Source of the DNA: Bradysia coprophila
Lineage: Eukaryota > Arthropoda > Insecta > Diptera > Sciaridae
Direction of reading: 5' to 3'
Length of the DNA stretch: 64,000 nt
NCBI RefSeq assembly: GCF_014529535.1
Contig: NW_023503409.1
Coordinates: 1,984,390-2,048,389 of the forward strand
The notes beneath the pieces are model-generated. The model worked only from the letters and a program-made list of their open reading frames with translations. It was not told the DNA's origin and searched no databases. Below, in pieces: positions 1 to 12,555 of the stretch. Numbering within the stretch: the stretch's first letter is position 1; the number at the start of each line of letters is the position of its first letter. Both the position numbers and the translations under genes were made by a program.

Positions 1-1828
1 GTTGTGTTTTTTTTTCTACATTTTTCTTTATTTTACATTAATTTGTAATTTTGTGTTGAGAACGCACACCGGACTGATAAGTTAACGAACTGAAAATTAA
101 TGACCTTTACTTATCCTGAAATTAATTTTTCTTTAAATGATTCTCTCATAATTTATAATAATTTAACATTGAAATCCATCTGAGACTATGGCATGCCTTC
201 TATTGATAGTAACTCATTTTTATAAAGTCAATCAATTATAAAAGAAAATTGATAAAAACTGTTCTCACACATTTCACTGTTGACGTCTTCAAGTCACAGA
301 ACAGTGCTTTGCGTACTGTGTTGTACTAAATCGATTTTTTTACAACTAGTTCATAGTACATGTGCTACAAAAATGAAGTTCGTGCAACGAGATACGCACT
401 ATACTTTATGCAACTCAGCATCGTAATGTGAATAATTTTCAACTTTAAATGCCTCTCTGTTGCATAAATCGTTGAATGAATCTCGGTGCAAATGTCATTA
501 TTTTCGATACAAGTGCGAAAAAGTATGTCAACATTTTGATACAAGTGTGGTTTTGACATAGATTTTAACTTATCGACACTGCTACCAACATCGCAATGTA
601 CACTGCTACCAACATAGCAATGTGTTATATTATAGTTCTTAATCGCAAAAAACTATTTTTTCAGTATCCAGTAAAGGATAATGACCCTAGACTGTTGTAT
701 ACATCATCATTATTAGAATCTTATCACATGCGTAAATCAATACGATTTCAAACAAACATTTCAATTACAGATTTCATTAAAAATTCTAATGGAATTCAAA
801 TTTAACGCCAAATTTTTTTCCCATAAATTAAATATTATTCGAATAACAACAAAATGTATACGGTTAAGTGGCTACGTATTGTTAACATCTGACCAGCTAC
901 GGGCTTTACACTTTACCCAATACATTAGGATTTTTTTTCTCAGAATACACGAATATATAGATGGATATAGACTCAATCAATCATAAAACCAACAAAATGT
1001 TTACAGAAGCTGGAAAAGCAAAGCCATTAAATTCTTTACAAATTTTTATACTTTGAAATTATTACAATCTTCTAATTAAATTGATCGAATTTTCGATTCA
1101 TTTGCTTCATAATTGTATTATTACAACGAATCTGTATACAAAATATGGTTCAGGTAGTCTATTGTATGTTGGTGCTGGTTTATCGATGATTTCATATGGA
1201 CATAATGAAGAGCAATGTTCCAACAACAATAAAAGACGCGCATTGAAAGTGTAATTCCACATTTAGAATTAATATTTTTCGCGCTCTATGAAGATAATTA
1301 TAAATTTTTTTCTTTCGTTCTTGTATTTTATTCACTATTTTCCATAAGATTCACAGATTTCTCGTGTGAAAAATTATTATTTACGATGTTGAACATTACG
1401 GAATCGAAATGATTTATATTCTGATAATGAAAGACAATTACAGTGAAAGAGGATGTTCTATGTTATATTGCGTAATTTAATGTTTTTTTGTTAAAATAGA
1501 TCTCCATAATATGGATGCTTTAATTTAATATTCAATAGATGGATAGATATTATGAATAGTTCTAGCATAATTTAACTGACACGACCGTTCGTCCATGTAT
1601 TGCTCTCAGATTTCATGGACGATTGAGTCGTTTCTATTTAATTAATGATCACTAAGGAAAAAGTCCCATTCATTTAATCACTTTCTTAATTTTCAACATG
1701 AATTGAACGTACTGAACTCGCTACGCTCGTATGGAAAACTTAGGTCTAGTGCTGAAGCACGAACATTTATCATTTTCGTAGAACACAATATAGGTAAAAT
1801 GAAATCGTTAAAAACAAACAGAACTTAC
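1..1828. other. AT-rich stretch, probable intron of the Shavenoid-like gene
   Basis: I find no exon with usable splice sites and no recognisable protein on either strand here. Because the last visible exon of the minus-strand gene ends at a GTAAGT donor at 1828, the simplest reading is that this is intron sequence leading to exons outside the window. Confidence 0.45.
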
Positions 1829-2977
1829 CGTGAATATCGTCGACGCAAATGTTAAGATCTTCTCGAAATGTTGTCAAATGCGGCAAGCACTGACACCGGC
1901 AACCGTCCATATTCGATTCATGCTTTTTAATGTCTGTAAAAAAAAGTTGAAACACAAAACGTAAATTTAAATCCATACCCATTACGCAACCAATTAAATG
2001 CTTCAGCCAATAGCAACAATTCATTTAAATTATCAACTCACCATTATCTTTGATCTCAGTCTTGTAAAGCCCAGCAGTACCACTTGACAATCCAACGCAC
2101 GTGTCCGTCTCGCATTGTAAAAAATCCACTGTACAGAAGAATAAAATCAACAAATTACTTCAAGTGTGTAAAATCAGTTATAAGTCGTCTTAACACTACG
2201 GGCAAATGTTTGAGCACAATTATGAAAAATAAATTACTAATTTTCATGAACTGGACAGGTGTGTAAATTGGATTTGAGTTCATTCTCAACCGACGAATAA
2301 AACGTAATTAAATTTCAGTCACCAGATTCTATGCTGTCCTGTCATACACATTATACTAAATCATGCAACATTTATTTAGCTGTCAGCATTGAAGTACAAA
2401 ACTATAAGTTCGTTGTCATAGATTGAAAGAAGATTCGTTTAACGTTTTAAGAACTGGTAAAGCTTTCGGAAACTAACTATCGCTCATTATTCATCGGATT
2501 GGCCGCTCCGTTATGATAAATATTCAACATTCCAGTTATACAGCTCTAGATGCCTTCCGATCGGAAGACAAATTATCCGATTAATAAATAAGTTTAAAAC
2601 TGGAAATTTTTAATTGATTTTCATCTGAATGTAAATTTCAAGCAATTATTGTTTCGAAAAAAAAAACACTGAAAAACGAATAGAAAGCAAAATGCATTTT
2701 AATAACACCAACCATTAGCACTAAATACATCTCCTCCATGTTGACGTGTTAAGTTGACCACTCGATGTGTATCAGCAACACGTTTGAGTGCCATTTCAAG
2801 CACACTTGGAGCATCCGATGACACCAATGATGCAGATGATGGTGCTGCATCACAGCCAATAATTCCATTGTCACTGTTTGTCGTTAGCTTTAAGATTAAC
2901 ATAAATGCAATTACTGTCAGTGGCGATGATGATACAAATTTTTGTTTCATCCATCGTATGCCACACAAAAATGACAT
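1829..2977 (-). CDS. 5' part of a secreted/membrane Cys-rich protein, Shavenoid-like (partial, three exons)
   Basis: Three minus-strand exons join in frame: 2977-2713, 2128-2042 and 1933-1829, with donors GTTGGT, GTGAGT and GTAAGT and acceptors after TACAG. The first ATG in the open frame is at 2977. The N-terminus has a basic stretch, then the hydrophobic segment PLTVIAFMLILKL, which fits a signal peptide or anchor. Exon 2 carries LQCETDTCVGLSSGTAGLY. Exon 3 carries CRCQCLPHLTTFREDL followed by NICVDDIH. The paired Cys and strong conservation feel point to an extracellular domain. I associate this Cys pattern with the N-terminal region of insect Shavenoid (a protein for epidermal denticle and hair formation), but from memory only. 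The last exon ends with one base of an unfinished codon at a good donor, so the rest of the gene lies beyond position 1. The exon chain is well supported; the family name is about even odds. Confidence 0.6.
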
Positions 2978-3506
2978 TCTGTTTTGGTATTTCCGATTGT
3001 GCGCCAATAGATTTATAGTGTTGATGTTAGGCCATATTTTCTGCAATTTCACAATGGATATTAAAATAACAAAAATTGAAAAAATAATTGGATTTTTTTT
3101 TTTTGAGAAATTGGACGCAGATGACAATTGATTTTTTAATATGGATAGGTAATGTGAGAAATATTATGTGATGAGATGTTTGCGGTATAATATATATTAA
3201 TGTTGATTTATGAAGAGTAATTAATGGCATGGGCTCTCGTGCGTAATTTACCTCTACCAGTGAATACAGTCATCGAAGTTAAACATGGTTCTCTTGATGT
3301 TACTAATGTTAATGTATGCCTTCCACATCCCTAATTCTTTCTCTACCACATATGAAAACTTCTTGAAGAAAAAAGGATTCACTACTATCAAAATGACTTG
3401 CATAGGCTCTATTCAGGGCCGTCTTTTACTTTTTATTATGGATATTTATCATTATTATTTACCTAGAGTTCATCTACATTATTACAGCCTGTAAATATTT
3501 TTCATA

Positions 3507-3744
3507 TGCAGAATGAGCACCAGCTGAATATCACCAGCTGGATCTGCTAACACACACTTATTGTATGATAAACAATCAAAACACATTCTTAACAATGTGT
3601 TTACTTCATTCATACGTGTTATGTGCGTGTAGATGACGTTAACGTAGAAATGCACTGTGTGTAGGTTGTCTTTGAATTGTATACAATACAAAGTGTTTTT
3701 GTTTGTACACCAGCTGGTGATATTCAGCTGGTGCTCATTCTGCA
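3507..3744. mobile_element. 238-bp MITE with perfect 35-bp inverted ends
   Basis: The first 35 bases, starting TGCAGAATGAGCACCAGCTG, are the exact reverse complement of the last 35. The element is flanked on both sides by CATA (3503-3506 and 3745-3748), a 4-bp target-site duplication. The inside has no coding capacity. Perfect arms suggest recent activity. Superfamily is not assigned. Confidence 0.85.
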
Positions 3745-3943
3745 CATAAGAAACTTTTAGCAATTGTATGTGTATAATTTGTCGTTTCCGCCAATGCAAT
3801 AAAACATTATATGACACCAGAGAATATTGCACGCGTAATACTCTCGTGTATATTACACAGACACTCGATGCACGGGTGCATAACGCTGGCAATATTCCCC
3901 GGTATCATAATGTACTATTACATGACTGGGTAGAAAAATATGC

Positions 3944-4044
3944 AAAGTAGAGTTTTCGTATGAATATTGTTGATCTGAGGCGAGGCCGATGTCAATAAAC
4001 ACCCGAAAAAGAGACTTTTGATTTTTATCCCGAGCTATGTAATC
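3944..4044. repeat. Dispersed repeat family A, copy 1
   Basis: Starts AAAGTAGAGTTTTCGT and contains GTCAATAAACAC followed by CGAAAA and a GAGAC motif. It matches 5710-5800 and the palindromic copy at 6325-6441. Non-coding, MITE-like. Confidence 0.6.
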
Positions 4045-5709
4045 AATTTTATATGCTGTATATACACCGATAAAAATGCTTGAAACATGGAAAGTACGGT
4101 TTTCGATGCGTGTAGCGTGTAAAGAATTTTTTTCAGGCTTTTCCATATCGAAAGGACGACACTGGCATTATTTGCATTCAAAACTATTTTCTTACTTCAA
4201 TAAAATTATTATGCGAACTTAGTGGAAAACTCTTACCAATTATCTCGATTTTCCATGTTAAGCATACGTATTTAATCCCAACTATAGAATTATACGAGCC
4301 GGAAGCGTGGAAGACCTGAAAATAAAAATATTTTTTTTGAGATGCGTTGGATTTTGGTACGAAGCGTGCTTTTCTTACATCTAATTCTTAGATATATAGA
4401 GAGTATAAAGTATGACTTAAAAGTGTTTTATAATTATACGAACGGGGCTAGAGATACAGGATAATTATTTGTTCCTTAACGATCTTTTAATAAGATTTAA
4501 AACGAAACAGAGAAGAGGTTGGTATAATTATTTTGCTCTCATAAAAAAACTGTTTTACATGCAAAGTCGATAAAACACCAATTGTACAACCTAGTATATA
4601 AAAGTGATGAAATGTAGCACGCGTTTGATGTACGGTCAAAGTCATGTAACAGCTCTTATTTTATAGAAGAAACCTCTAACTCGTATTTTATAGATTTTAA
4701 AGATTACAAATACAACAACAAATTACGTTCTGCTCCACAGGCTATATTATCGGCATTTCTTTATCTTATACCGAAAATAATATTGACTTTTTCTTCAAAT
4801 TGTTTTTTTTTTCACTTACAATTCGTTTACAAACTTGTGAAAAAAAGTCTCTTCATGGTTATTGATTCACACCTGTAGCAGTGATACTTTCGATTTATTT
4901 ATTATTATTTTTTCTCTCTCAAATATTTTCAAAATATGCAACCGACTAGCTCAATAAGATTTTTTTCTTCGTCTTTTTCGAAAAACAAGATAAGTAATAA
5001 TTTCACATATGTGTATACATTTAGTAAACTAACTGTACCGGCCAAATAAGATATCATCATCTAACTTGTCTATTGAATAGTTTAAATATTGCAAGTAGTA
5101 TGAAAAATTTCAGCTATTTATTTCATTATATGGTATGGCAAACTCGATAAATAATAAAATTTGAAATTATATTTTACCATACGGTTAAGAGATTAGAAAT
5201 TTCTGTTTCTTCTCCGATCACAAGGCAATACACGTTTCACAGAGTATCATCATGTTTATTTTTGAATGTAAATGCTATTTACCAAAGATAGTAAAAACAC
5301 TTTTTATGCATATATTGTGGTTTATCTTATTATTTTCATTGGTTTTTTATATGATTTGATGCACTCACACGTTCCAAAACGGAACGAAGAGGCTCCAACA
5401 TATCGTGCATGCAGATTGTGGACGTGAAGTAGTGAAAAAGTTTAAGATGGAAGACTGCTACTTCTGAGGTTAATCTTAGCATGAGACTCGTCATTTCAAA
5501 GAATTGTCTCCTAATAAATTACATATAGAATGTCTCCGGTCATGGATAACATCCAGGTTAAGACGACCTTAGATTTGACGAAGAGTAAGGGTAATTATAG
5601 ATTGTCAACAGCCAAGAGTGTGTTCAAGGCATATGTGGTTGTATGTCATCGAACCTAGATTTGAGAGAGATGAATATTAGTTATTTACATAACAAGGGAT
5701 AAATTGTTG

Positions 5710-5800
5710 AAAAGTAGAGTTTTCGTGTGAATTTTTGATGAGGCAGAGGTCAATAAACACACGAAAACGAGACGTTTCATTTTTATACCTAGTTATGTAA
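5710..5800. repeat. Dispersed repeat family A, copy 2
   Basis: Shares AAAGTAGAGTTTTCGTGTGAA and GTCAATAAACACACGAAAAC with the copy at 3944. It lies immediately before a family B repeat, so the two families may be parts of one larger element. Confidence 0.6.
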
Positions 5801-5850
5801 TGGACTTTATCGTTTTGTTTTCCACTCAAAATTATTCAACTAGGATGTAT

Positions 5851-6260
5851 AAACGAAATAGTATTTTTCGTACCAAGACATGAAATGACGATTTTTGCAG
5901 CGAGTAAGGAAGCGCGTAAGTTACGAGCGAAGCGAGTAAGGAAAATTAGGACGTGTGCTGAAAAAATCCATTTCCTGTCGAGTACGAACAACGTTTTGTG
6001 CATCGGACAACTGAAATAGACAAAACACATTAATTTACTTGATAACATACACACTTCACATTCACCATATTAAATTTAATCAATCGTATAGTCATAGAAA
6101 AAATCATATAATTCTTTTCCCGCACTATAAATCGTAAAGAAATGAAGTTTTTTCCCGCACGATATATAGTTCGGGAAAAACTGACATTTCTTAATGAAAA
6201 ATCATGGCAAAATAGGTCGTATTTCAGTTGTCGGATGCACAAATTATACTTCTGTGTTCC
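5851..6260. repeat. Dispersed repeat family B, copy 1
   Basis: Contains ATAGTATTTTTCGTACCAAG, then GTGCTGAAAAAATCCATTTC, ACGAACAACGTTTTGTGCA and CAATCGTATAGTCAT, and a short palindrome around CCCGCACGATATATAG. Two further copies lie about 50 kb away at 55418 and 55818. No intact protein is encoded. Confidence 0.7.
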
Positions 6261-6324
6261 CTTTAAATGGCAGTACATATACATATACATAACTAAGATT
6301 AAAAGACTGAACAGTTGAGTAATA

Positions 6325-6441
6325 GTGTGAATTTTATTGATCCGAGGCGAAGCCGAAGGCCAATTAAAAAGTTTAAATGAAAAGTCTCGTTTTCATCTGT
6401 TTATTGACTTCAGCTTCGCATCGGATCAATAAAATTCACAC
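6325..6441. mobile_element. Palindromic copy of repeat family A (foldback MITE)
   Basis: Left arm GTGAATTTTATTGATCCGAG (from about 6325) pairs with right arm ending CGGATCAATAAAATTCACAC (about 6422-6441). The arms are about 40 bases and imperfect. The interior resembles the copies at 3944 and 5710. Confidence 0.65.
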
Positions 6442-6479
6442 GAAAACTAGACGTTTCAACTTTTTATCACACTTGTAAA

Positions 6480-8118
6480 CAGCTATTTAATTTAGAATAA
6501 TCAATGAATCTGCCAAATTTCAGACGTCTCGCACGTTTTCTTACACAGAATTCATTTCCTAAACCATTTGTACCACACCACTAAACGTCAACAATTAGTC
6601 TACAAGAATCCTTGGAATTGGCGTCCGAGTCAACTGATTGACAAGTGAATAACAATTTTCACATCTTTTTTACTTTTCTTATTACTTTATTTCCATTCGA
6701 TTGCGATTATAGTATTTACGTATAGCAAAAGTGTCCACTTTTAGTCAATTACATTCACATGACCTGCGAACTAAATGCCCATACGAGACCGTTAAACGAG
6801 AGCCAATATTATATATACCTGTTTGTCTTATTAGAATATTGCATTGTATTCTATGGGTATTATGTTTGAAAGCATCTTTTATTTATGACCAGTGATTTGA
6901 ATATACATTTTATTGCCGCAAGATTGTATCTGTCTTATAAATATTATGTGACGGTTTATGCAAGGGTTTTTTTTGACTAATGAAAAACATTGTTATAAAT
7001 GGCAATACGCATTTGTTTAAACCATAAAATGGAAATAAAATGCCTTTGAGCGTGCGATTAAGTTTTTAATTTGACAAATTGTTTGTTTATTCAAAATACT
7101 GCAATTTTGTCGAAGGTCAAGTTTTGCAGTGGAGTTGGTGTCATATATGTAAATTCGCCATATTTCGGCTAGGGGCTGTTTAACCAGTGTTAATAGTTAT
7201 AGTAGTGTAACAATTTTTTTTTGAGTTATAAAGGTAAAATCACATCACGTCGGAGAACTCTCGTGAAATATCCGACCGAATAGGGAATTTTAATACCAAT
7301 CAAATATTATTGAATACAATATTACGAGTAGTAGCTTCGAATATGTTAAAACAGAAGTCCTAATAAGCGAATACCCTGAGACCCATGAATTTAATCTGCC
7401 ATAAAAGTAATGCAAAGTTTGTCTTTATTATAAAAAGATAAAGTGCAAGATAAATAAGATCATTTCAAACGGCCGACCACTTAATATTTCAGTCAGAAAA
7501 CGTATTATGATGCAATAAGATTATTACTCCTTTCTTATGGTATAAATAAAACATTTATTATAAAATGGACATTAAGTGTAGTGGACACAATAATAATAAG
7601 AATTATTTCTCACCCATCTCTCTCTCTCTCTCTTTCAGACCGAAACACTGTGACAAACGAGTTATAAAAGTAAACATGATGCCGAACATAAAATTTCTCG
7701 TAATCAATACGACAATACATTACAAGGCAAACATATTCCTGAGACGTTTTTCACGATCATACATAGAGAATTTTGCACTTAGATAAATTGATAGTACTGC
7801 AGTACGTATACATAAAGATAAAGATTAGATCCGATAATAAATCATATACGATGTGCATGCATTTACGAAACAAGTTTAGAATGAAGCATCTTTATAAGCC
7901 ACACAAATAATTCCGTCCGAGTAATGATGATAATAATAAAGCCAACACTAGAACTGTGCGTTGAACAAAGGGACTGTATCATCCGTGAAACATCTAATAT
8001 CGTCTATTAGATCGACCGCATGGTTATTATATTATATGAATGTTATAAAGCGTAAATTCTGTGTGTAACGTTTTACCAAAAGAATTTATCGTAATTGCCC
8101 AATAAGTTGTGTTTAACA
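6480..8118. other. No gene seen
   Basis: AT-rich sequence without supportable exons. The only structure noted is a short TC microsatellite at about 7617-7636. Confidence 0.5.
7617..7636. repeat. TC dinucleotide microsatellite
   Basis: An uninterrupted run of about nine to ten TC units within non-coding sequence. Confidence 0.85.
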
Positions 8119-8126
8119 TCACTGTC

Positions 8127-8522
8127 CAGGGACTAAAGTAAGGAACAAGTGTGTAGGCAATTGGCGACAGTACCCCTCAAAGTGGCGACACTGCCGTCGA
8201 CAGCTCGCTCCGCTCTCGATTTCTTTTTTTTTTTCAGGAAAAGTTCTAAAAGTTGAGAGAATGTTACAAATTTGAAGTGAATCCTAAAATGACTTCGCAT
8301 TGAGCCTACGGAATGATCCCTCAAAAAATTCGTTTGTCAAATATTAAAACCAGTGATCCCAGTTAAGGAACATAATTAAAATAAAGTCTGTGACTACTCC
8401 TTTATTCGCCTAAGATAACTTATTTCAAGTTTTAAAAATTAGATTTGGCCCCTTCAGAGCAAAAACATGGGCCCCTGACAAGATTTGGCTACACCGAAAA
8501 AAAATCCTTATTTTAGTCCCTG
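8127..8522. mobile_element. hAT-type MITE, 396 bp, with 8-bp target duplication
   Basis: Left end CAGGGACTAAAGTAAGGA mirrors right end TCCTTATTTTAGTCCCTG with one mismatch. Both sides carry TCACTGTC (8119-8126 and 8523-8530), an exact 8-bp duplication. Eight-bp duplications with CAG-starting ends are typical of the hAT superfamily. No transposase is present, so it is non-autonomous. Confidence 0.88.
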
Positions 8523-9866
8523 TCACTGTCCGTAGCAATTGGTGTCATTCTCAGTCAATGTCACCTGAGGACATAGCTGGTAAAATGGCAACAGATTTGT
8601 AAGATTCATCTTTATTGGTTTTGGTTTAATGGCTTCATACAGGGGGGAATGGTGAATAGATTTTGTATCATCTAAGATCAAAGTTTAGGTTTCGATTCTT
8701 TCCTTCCATTTTTAATTTTCATTTTTGAAAGAAATGGAATGAAGAGATGAACGGGATGATTGATTACATATTGAAATCCCCACTTCAATAAACCGATTGC
8801 CAATGATCTTACAATCATAAAAGTTCATTGTATCTGTTTGTATTTTGTTAATCATTACAGAGATCATTACGCTTCACACCTGTACTACGCTATAATGAAC
8901 ATCCAACGAAGAAATGGATTCGATCTAAAGTAAAATGTGTTTCTTTTGTCGAATGGGAACTATAAAGACCGCATTGTGCGATAAATGCTAACCATCACTG
9001 AAGGTAACTCTTTAATAGTTTTATCATAAACAAGGATGTTTATTAGGTAAGCGTAACAGCAGCTTGCATTTCTATGAACACATTTTATAATTTCAAATAG
9101 AGAGAAAAAAAAACTTAAATGAAATGCGATTATCGCTTGGATTGGAATCTTATTATAGAAATGAATCTTAGTACGATGCCGCTTAGTAAATGTAAATGCG
9201 AAGGCATTTAGTGACTTGTTATATTGTGCAATAAACATACTTCTGTTTGATGTCACCTGAATTACTTTTATCGATTATAAGTGATAAATGATGAAAAAGC
9301 ATTTTCATCAACATTTTTTTCTTCATTCTCATTGCTCCGCTGAACTGATCTCGTTATAGTAAAATCGAGTCTCGGTTGTCGTTACCATTTCTGTCACAAT
9401 TTCATTGGAAAAGCTGTGCACCTGTAATTAATCAATGTTATAATGATGCAAGTTTGCAATTAAAGATAGTAAACATTTAGATAACTGTCTGCTGTATTAG
9501 AAAATGTTTGACGTGTTGCAGCAACAACAAGGTATTATGAACGTGAATCTTTATGAGTGAAATTTTTTATGCGAAATCAACTGATTGACTTGATTTTCTT
9601 TCAGCGTTCTAGTGCAAAATAAAATATCAATTAACACCAATTAAGCGAAATAATAAAACAAATGATTTATTGCTGGGTGGCAATTTTATTTGCGCTGAAT
9701 TGACTCAATAAAATTTTTATTAGCCAATTTGCACTGGTTATTTGACATTGAGTGGATTATTACAACCAACGTTTTGAGTTAAAAGTTTTAATTTTAAATT
9801 AATCTTCCAACCTTTTTGAAACAACAAGTTTGGTATATGGCCACATTACGATTAAATCTTTTATTT

Positions 9867-10140
9867 CTTTTGTTTAAATTGCTATTGCTTGATGGATAAT
9901 CTTTTACTTCTTTACTATTATACACGTTTTGTAATATAGCACTAGCCAGAACTCATTCCTCATTTTTACGGTCGCTTTCAATAACAGATGATTTCGAGAT
10001 ATCAAATCCCCTTTTGCTTCCGTATCTTGCATAGGCTCAAATCAAAAGATGCAATAGACTTGATGAAGATGATATGCTTGCCGTCTATGAAAGGTTAACA
10101 ACGTTGTCTTTTAATCACTACGTGATGCTTTAAACAAAAG
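9867..10140. repeat. Degenerate dispersed repeat family C, copy 1
   Basis: Ends CTTTTGTTTAAA and CTTTAAACAAAAG are inverted. Inside lie AATCTTTTACTTC and, about 52 bases on, AACTCATTC. The segment near 10070-10096 recurs inverted at about 14569-14600 (TTAACCTTTCACAGACAGCA). Confidence 0.5.
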
Positions 10141-12415
10141 ATGTGACAAGACTATTATGACGATACGCATGGCGCTTACAAATTTCATCATTAATTTGCA
10201 TTATTCTTAGTTTTGACATCAAAACCTATTCTTAGTTCTAAGCAACATCGCGACGTCGCTCTTAGTGATTTCTAATTTCAACGATTTTGCAAACCATGTA
10301 GTTTTCTAATTAATACTTAGTAAATGAAGTATCTCAAATAAATAAGTGAGCGAAAAATGGAACATTTGTTTAAGAGTATACATCTACCGAAGACTGGATG
10401 GTGATTGCTATCAAGAACTATATTTTAATTATTAATCTAATTACGATATGGATTTACGGTCAGATGCTCATAAAGTATCCATAATTTAATATATAGACAT
10501 GAAATTAACATTCATATAACATATGGACTTTAATAGCCAGTTCATCATATAAAAATGTTGATTTTCTTTATAATGTTTTAATCGCATAAAAATTCATTTG
10601 GAATTTTTTTAATTTATTTTTTTTATATAAAAAAATGTAAAAACCGTATAAATTAAGAGGAAATAAATATAACTCGAACACGTATGTGGTATATAAGTGA
10701 ATGCTAAGAACAATATCCACGCGGTGGTCATAAGGTGTAAACAAATTAGCATATAAACTTTAATGAATTTCTTCTTGTTCTTTGTGCGGTTCACGCTTTT
10801 CCATTTGAGTGCCAAGTTGCAAGATAAGGTGTAGTTTATGTGATTCTTTAACAAATTACAAATTATTTCGTATAATTTTTGGCACTTTATTCAGACTTTT
10901 TGTAATATGGAGCACATTCTTAAAACGAAAAATAAAACAAAAAATTCTGTTCAGAGTAATTATAATTCGAAATGGCAGCTGTTCATGTTTCAAAATATAA
11001 TGTTGTTCCGAAAAATCAATTTCGCGAGCAAAAGTAACTTTTGAGATTTGGGGTCATAGATGACATCGACCTTGAGTGGGTACGACTGACCAAGTGTGAC
11101 ACGACACACGCAATGGTTAAGGTGTAGAAAAATCATAAACGATGGGGGAGGGTTCCATGAAATGTTTAAAATCGATGTCATTAATGGACGGATCCTAATT
11201 TGAGATCTTGTCAAAGTGAAACAAATCTTTCATCCGAGTTTACATAAACTGTATTTCACTCATCTGCGCTCGCTCCTTTTTTCACTAAACAAAGAATCTA
11301 TTAAGTAACAATGAACTGTTCTTGTTGTATTTTTTGCTTAGTATTGGTAAAACCATAAGTTACAGGTGAAATTATAAAAAAAATTAAATTCTCTCATATT
11401 TAATAACTATATTTTATCATGTGTACATGAGTTTACCATCTGTTACACATTACATTAAGATATGTTGCTTCAGACGATTATTGCTTAATGCGGTAATAAT
11501 GTGGCTCAGTCAAGAAACTTTCATTACACTTTGAGGTGATGATCATGAGCATTTTCAAGCAATGTTTTTTTTATGAAAACGTGTAACTTATGGTGAATGA
11601 CCAGAGTGGATGGATGAATATAAGTATTTTTGTAACTGAGTCACTTTTGCAAACAATTGCTTTTTGAATGTGGGTTTTCATTAGGAGAACATAAAAACAT
11701 CGGGATGTCGATTCAGATGCAGTATCAAATCGATATGCTTCACTTTGGAGTTCCAAATTGATCATTATGATTTAGAACGTATTAGACCGGAGGTCCCTAT
11801 TGTCAAACCTATAAGACTTTCATTTTTCACTAGAGCGAACGCAAATACATCAATATGAAATGTAACGCAGACGTACGCTGTTTTGACGCTAACATTTACT
11901 TTTCTTATTTAATAAAATTGGAAACTCGATACCGATAAAAACACCAATCGTATGGCTTGATTAAGGGAAGTAATCTAAAATCCCACGTGTTACATATTAA
12001 TCAATAAAATATTATGTATAAATACCCACATTTACGCTACACATACAAATGACTAATTAAATAATTTTCACTTACGTTCGCAGTTATCATCATTATAATA
12101 ACAGCCTCTCAAGTACAAGTCAGAGCAATCAATAAAGTAATTCCATGTATACATAATGCTAATCATCACCATGCATTGGTTAAACAAATTTGTTTACCAT
12201 TATTATTACTTACGTTTCACATTGATTGACGTGTACTGAAGTGTGTGCATTGATGCTTGTATTAAAGTTAAATATTATGTACAAGTATTGAGAACTTTGT
12301 TTTTAAATTGAAAATTAATTATTGGAAATGCGACAACTGATTATAATATTGAATATATTCATCTTTTTGGAAATGGCAAATGTATTATATGGAATAATCA
12401 TTAAATCTGTTATTT

Positions 12416-12555
12416 CAGTTGTTCAAACTATAGTACAAAATCTTCTACTTCATTAGTTTTATCAATCCCTTTCGAATATGACACAGCACAATCCTTAGCT
12501 CATCTCATGTGTTTTCCGTCATTAACAGATACCATTTGAGCTGTTTGAACAACGC
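12416..12555. repeat. Degenerate dispersed repeat family C, copy 2
   Basis: Imperfect inverted ends AGTTGTTCAAAC and GTTTGAACAAC enclose AATCTTCTACTTCATTAG and TAGCTCATC. The order of motifs matches the other copies. Confidence 0.5.

Noticed and set aside
2978..3127. Longer N-terminus for the Shavenoid-like protein
   Set aside because: The frame is open to 3127 but begins with TTG and is A/T homopolymer-rich; the first ATG is at 2977.
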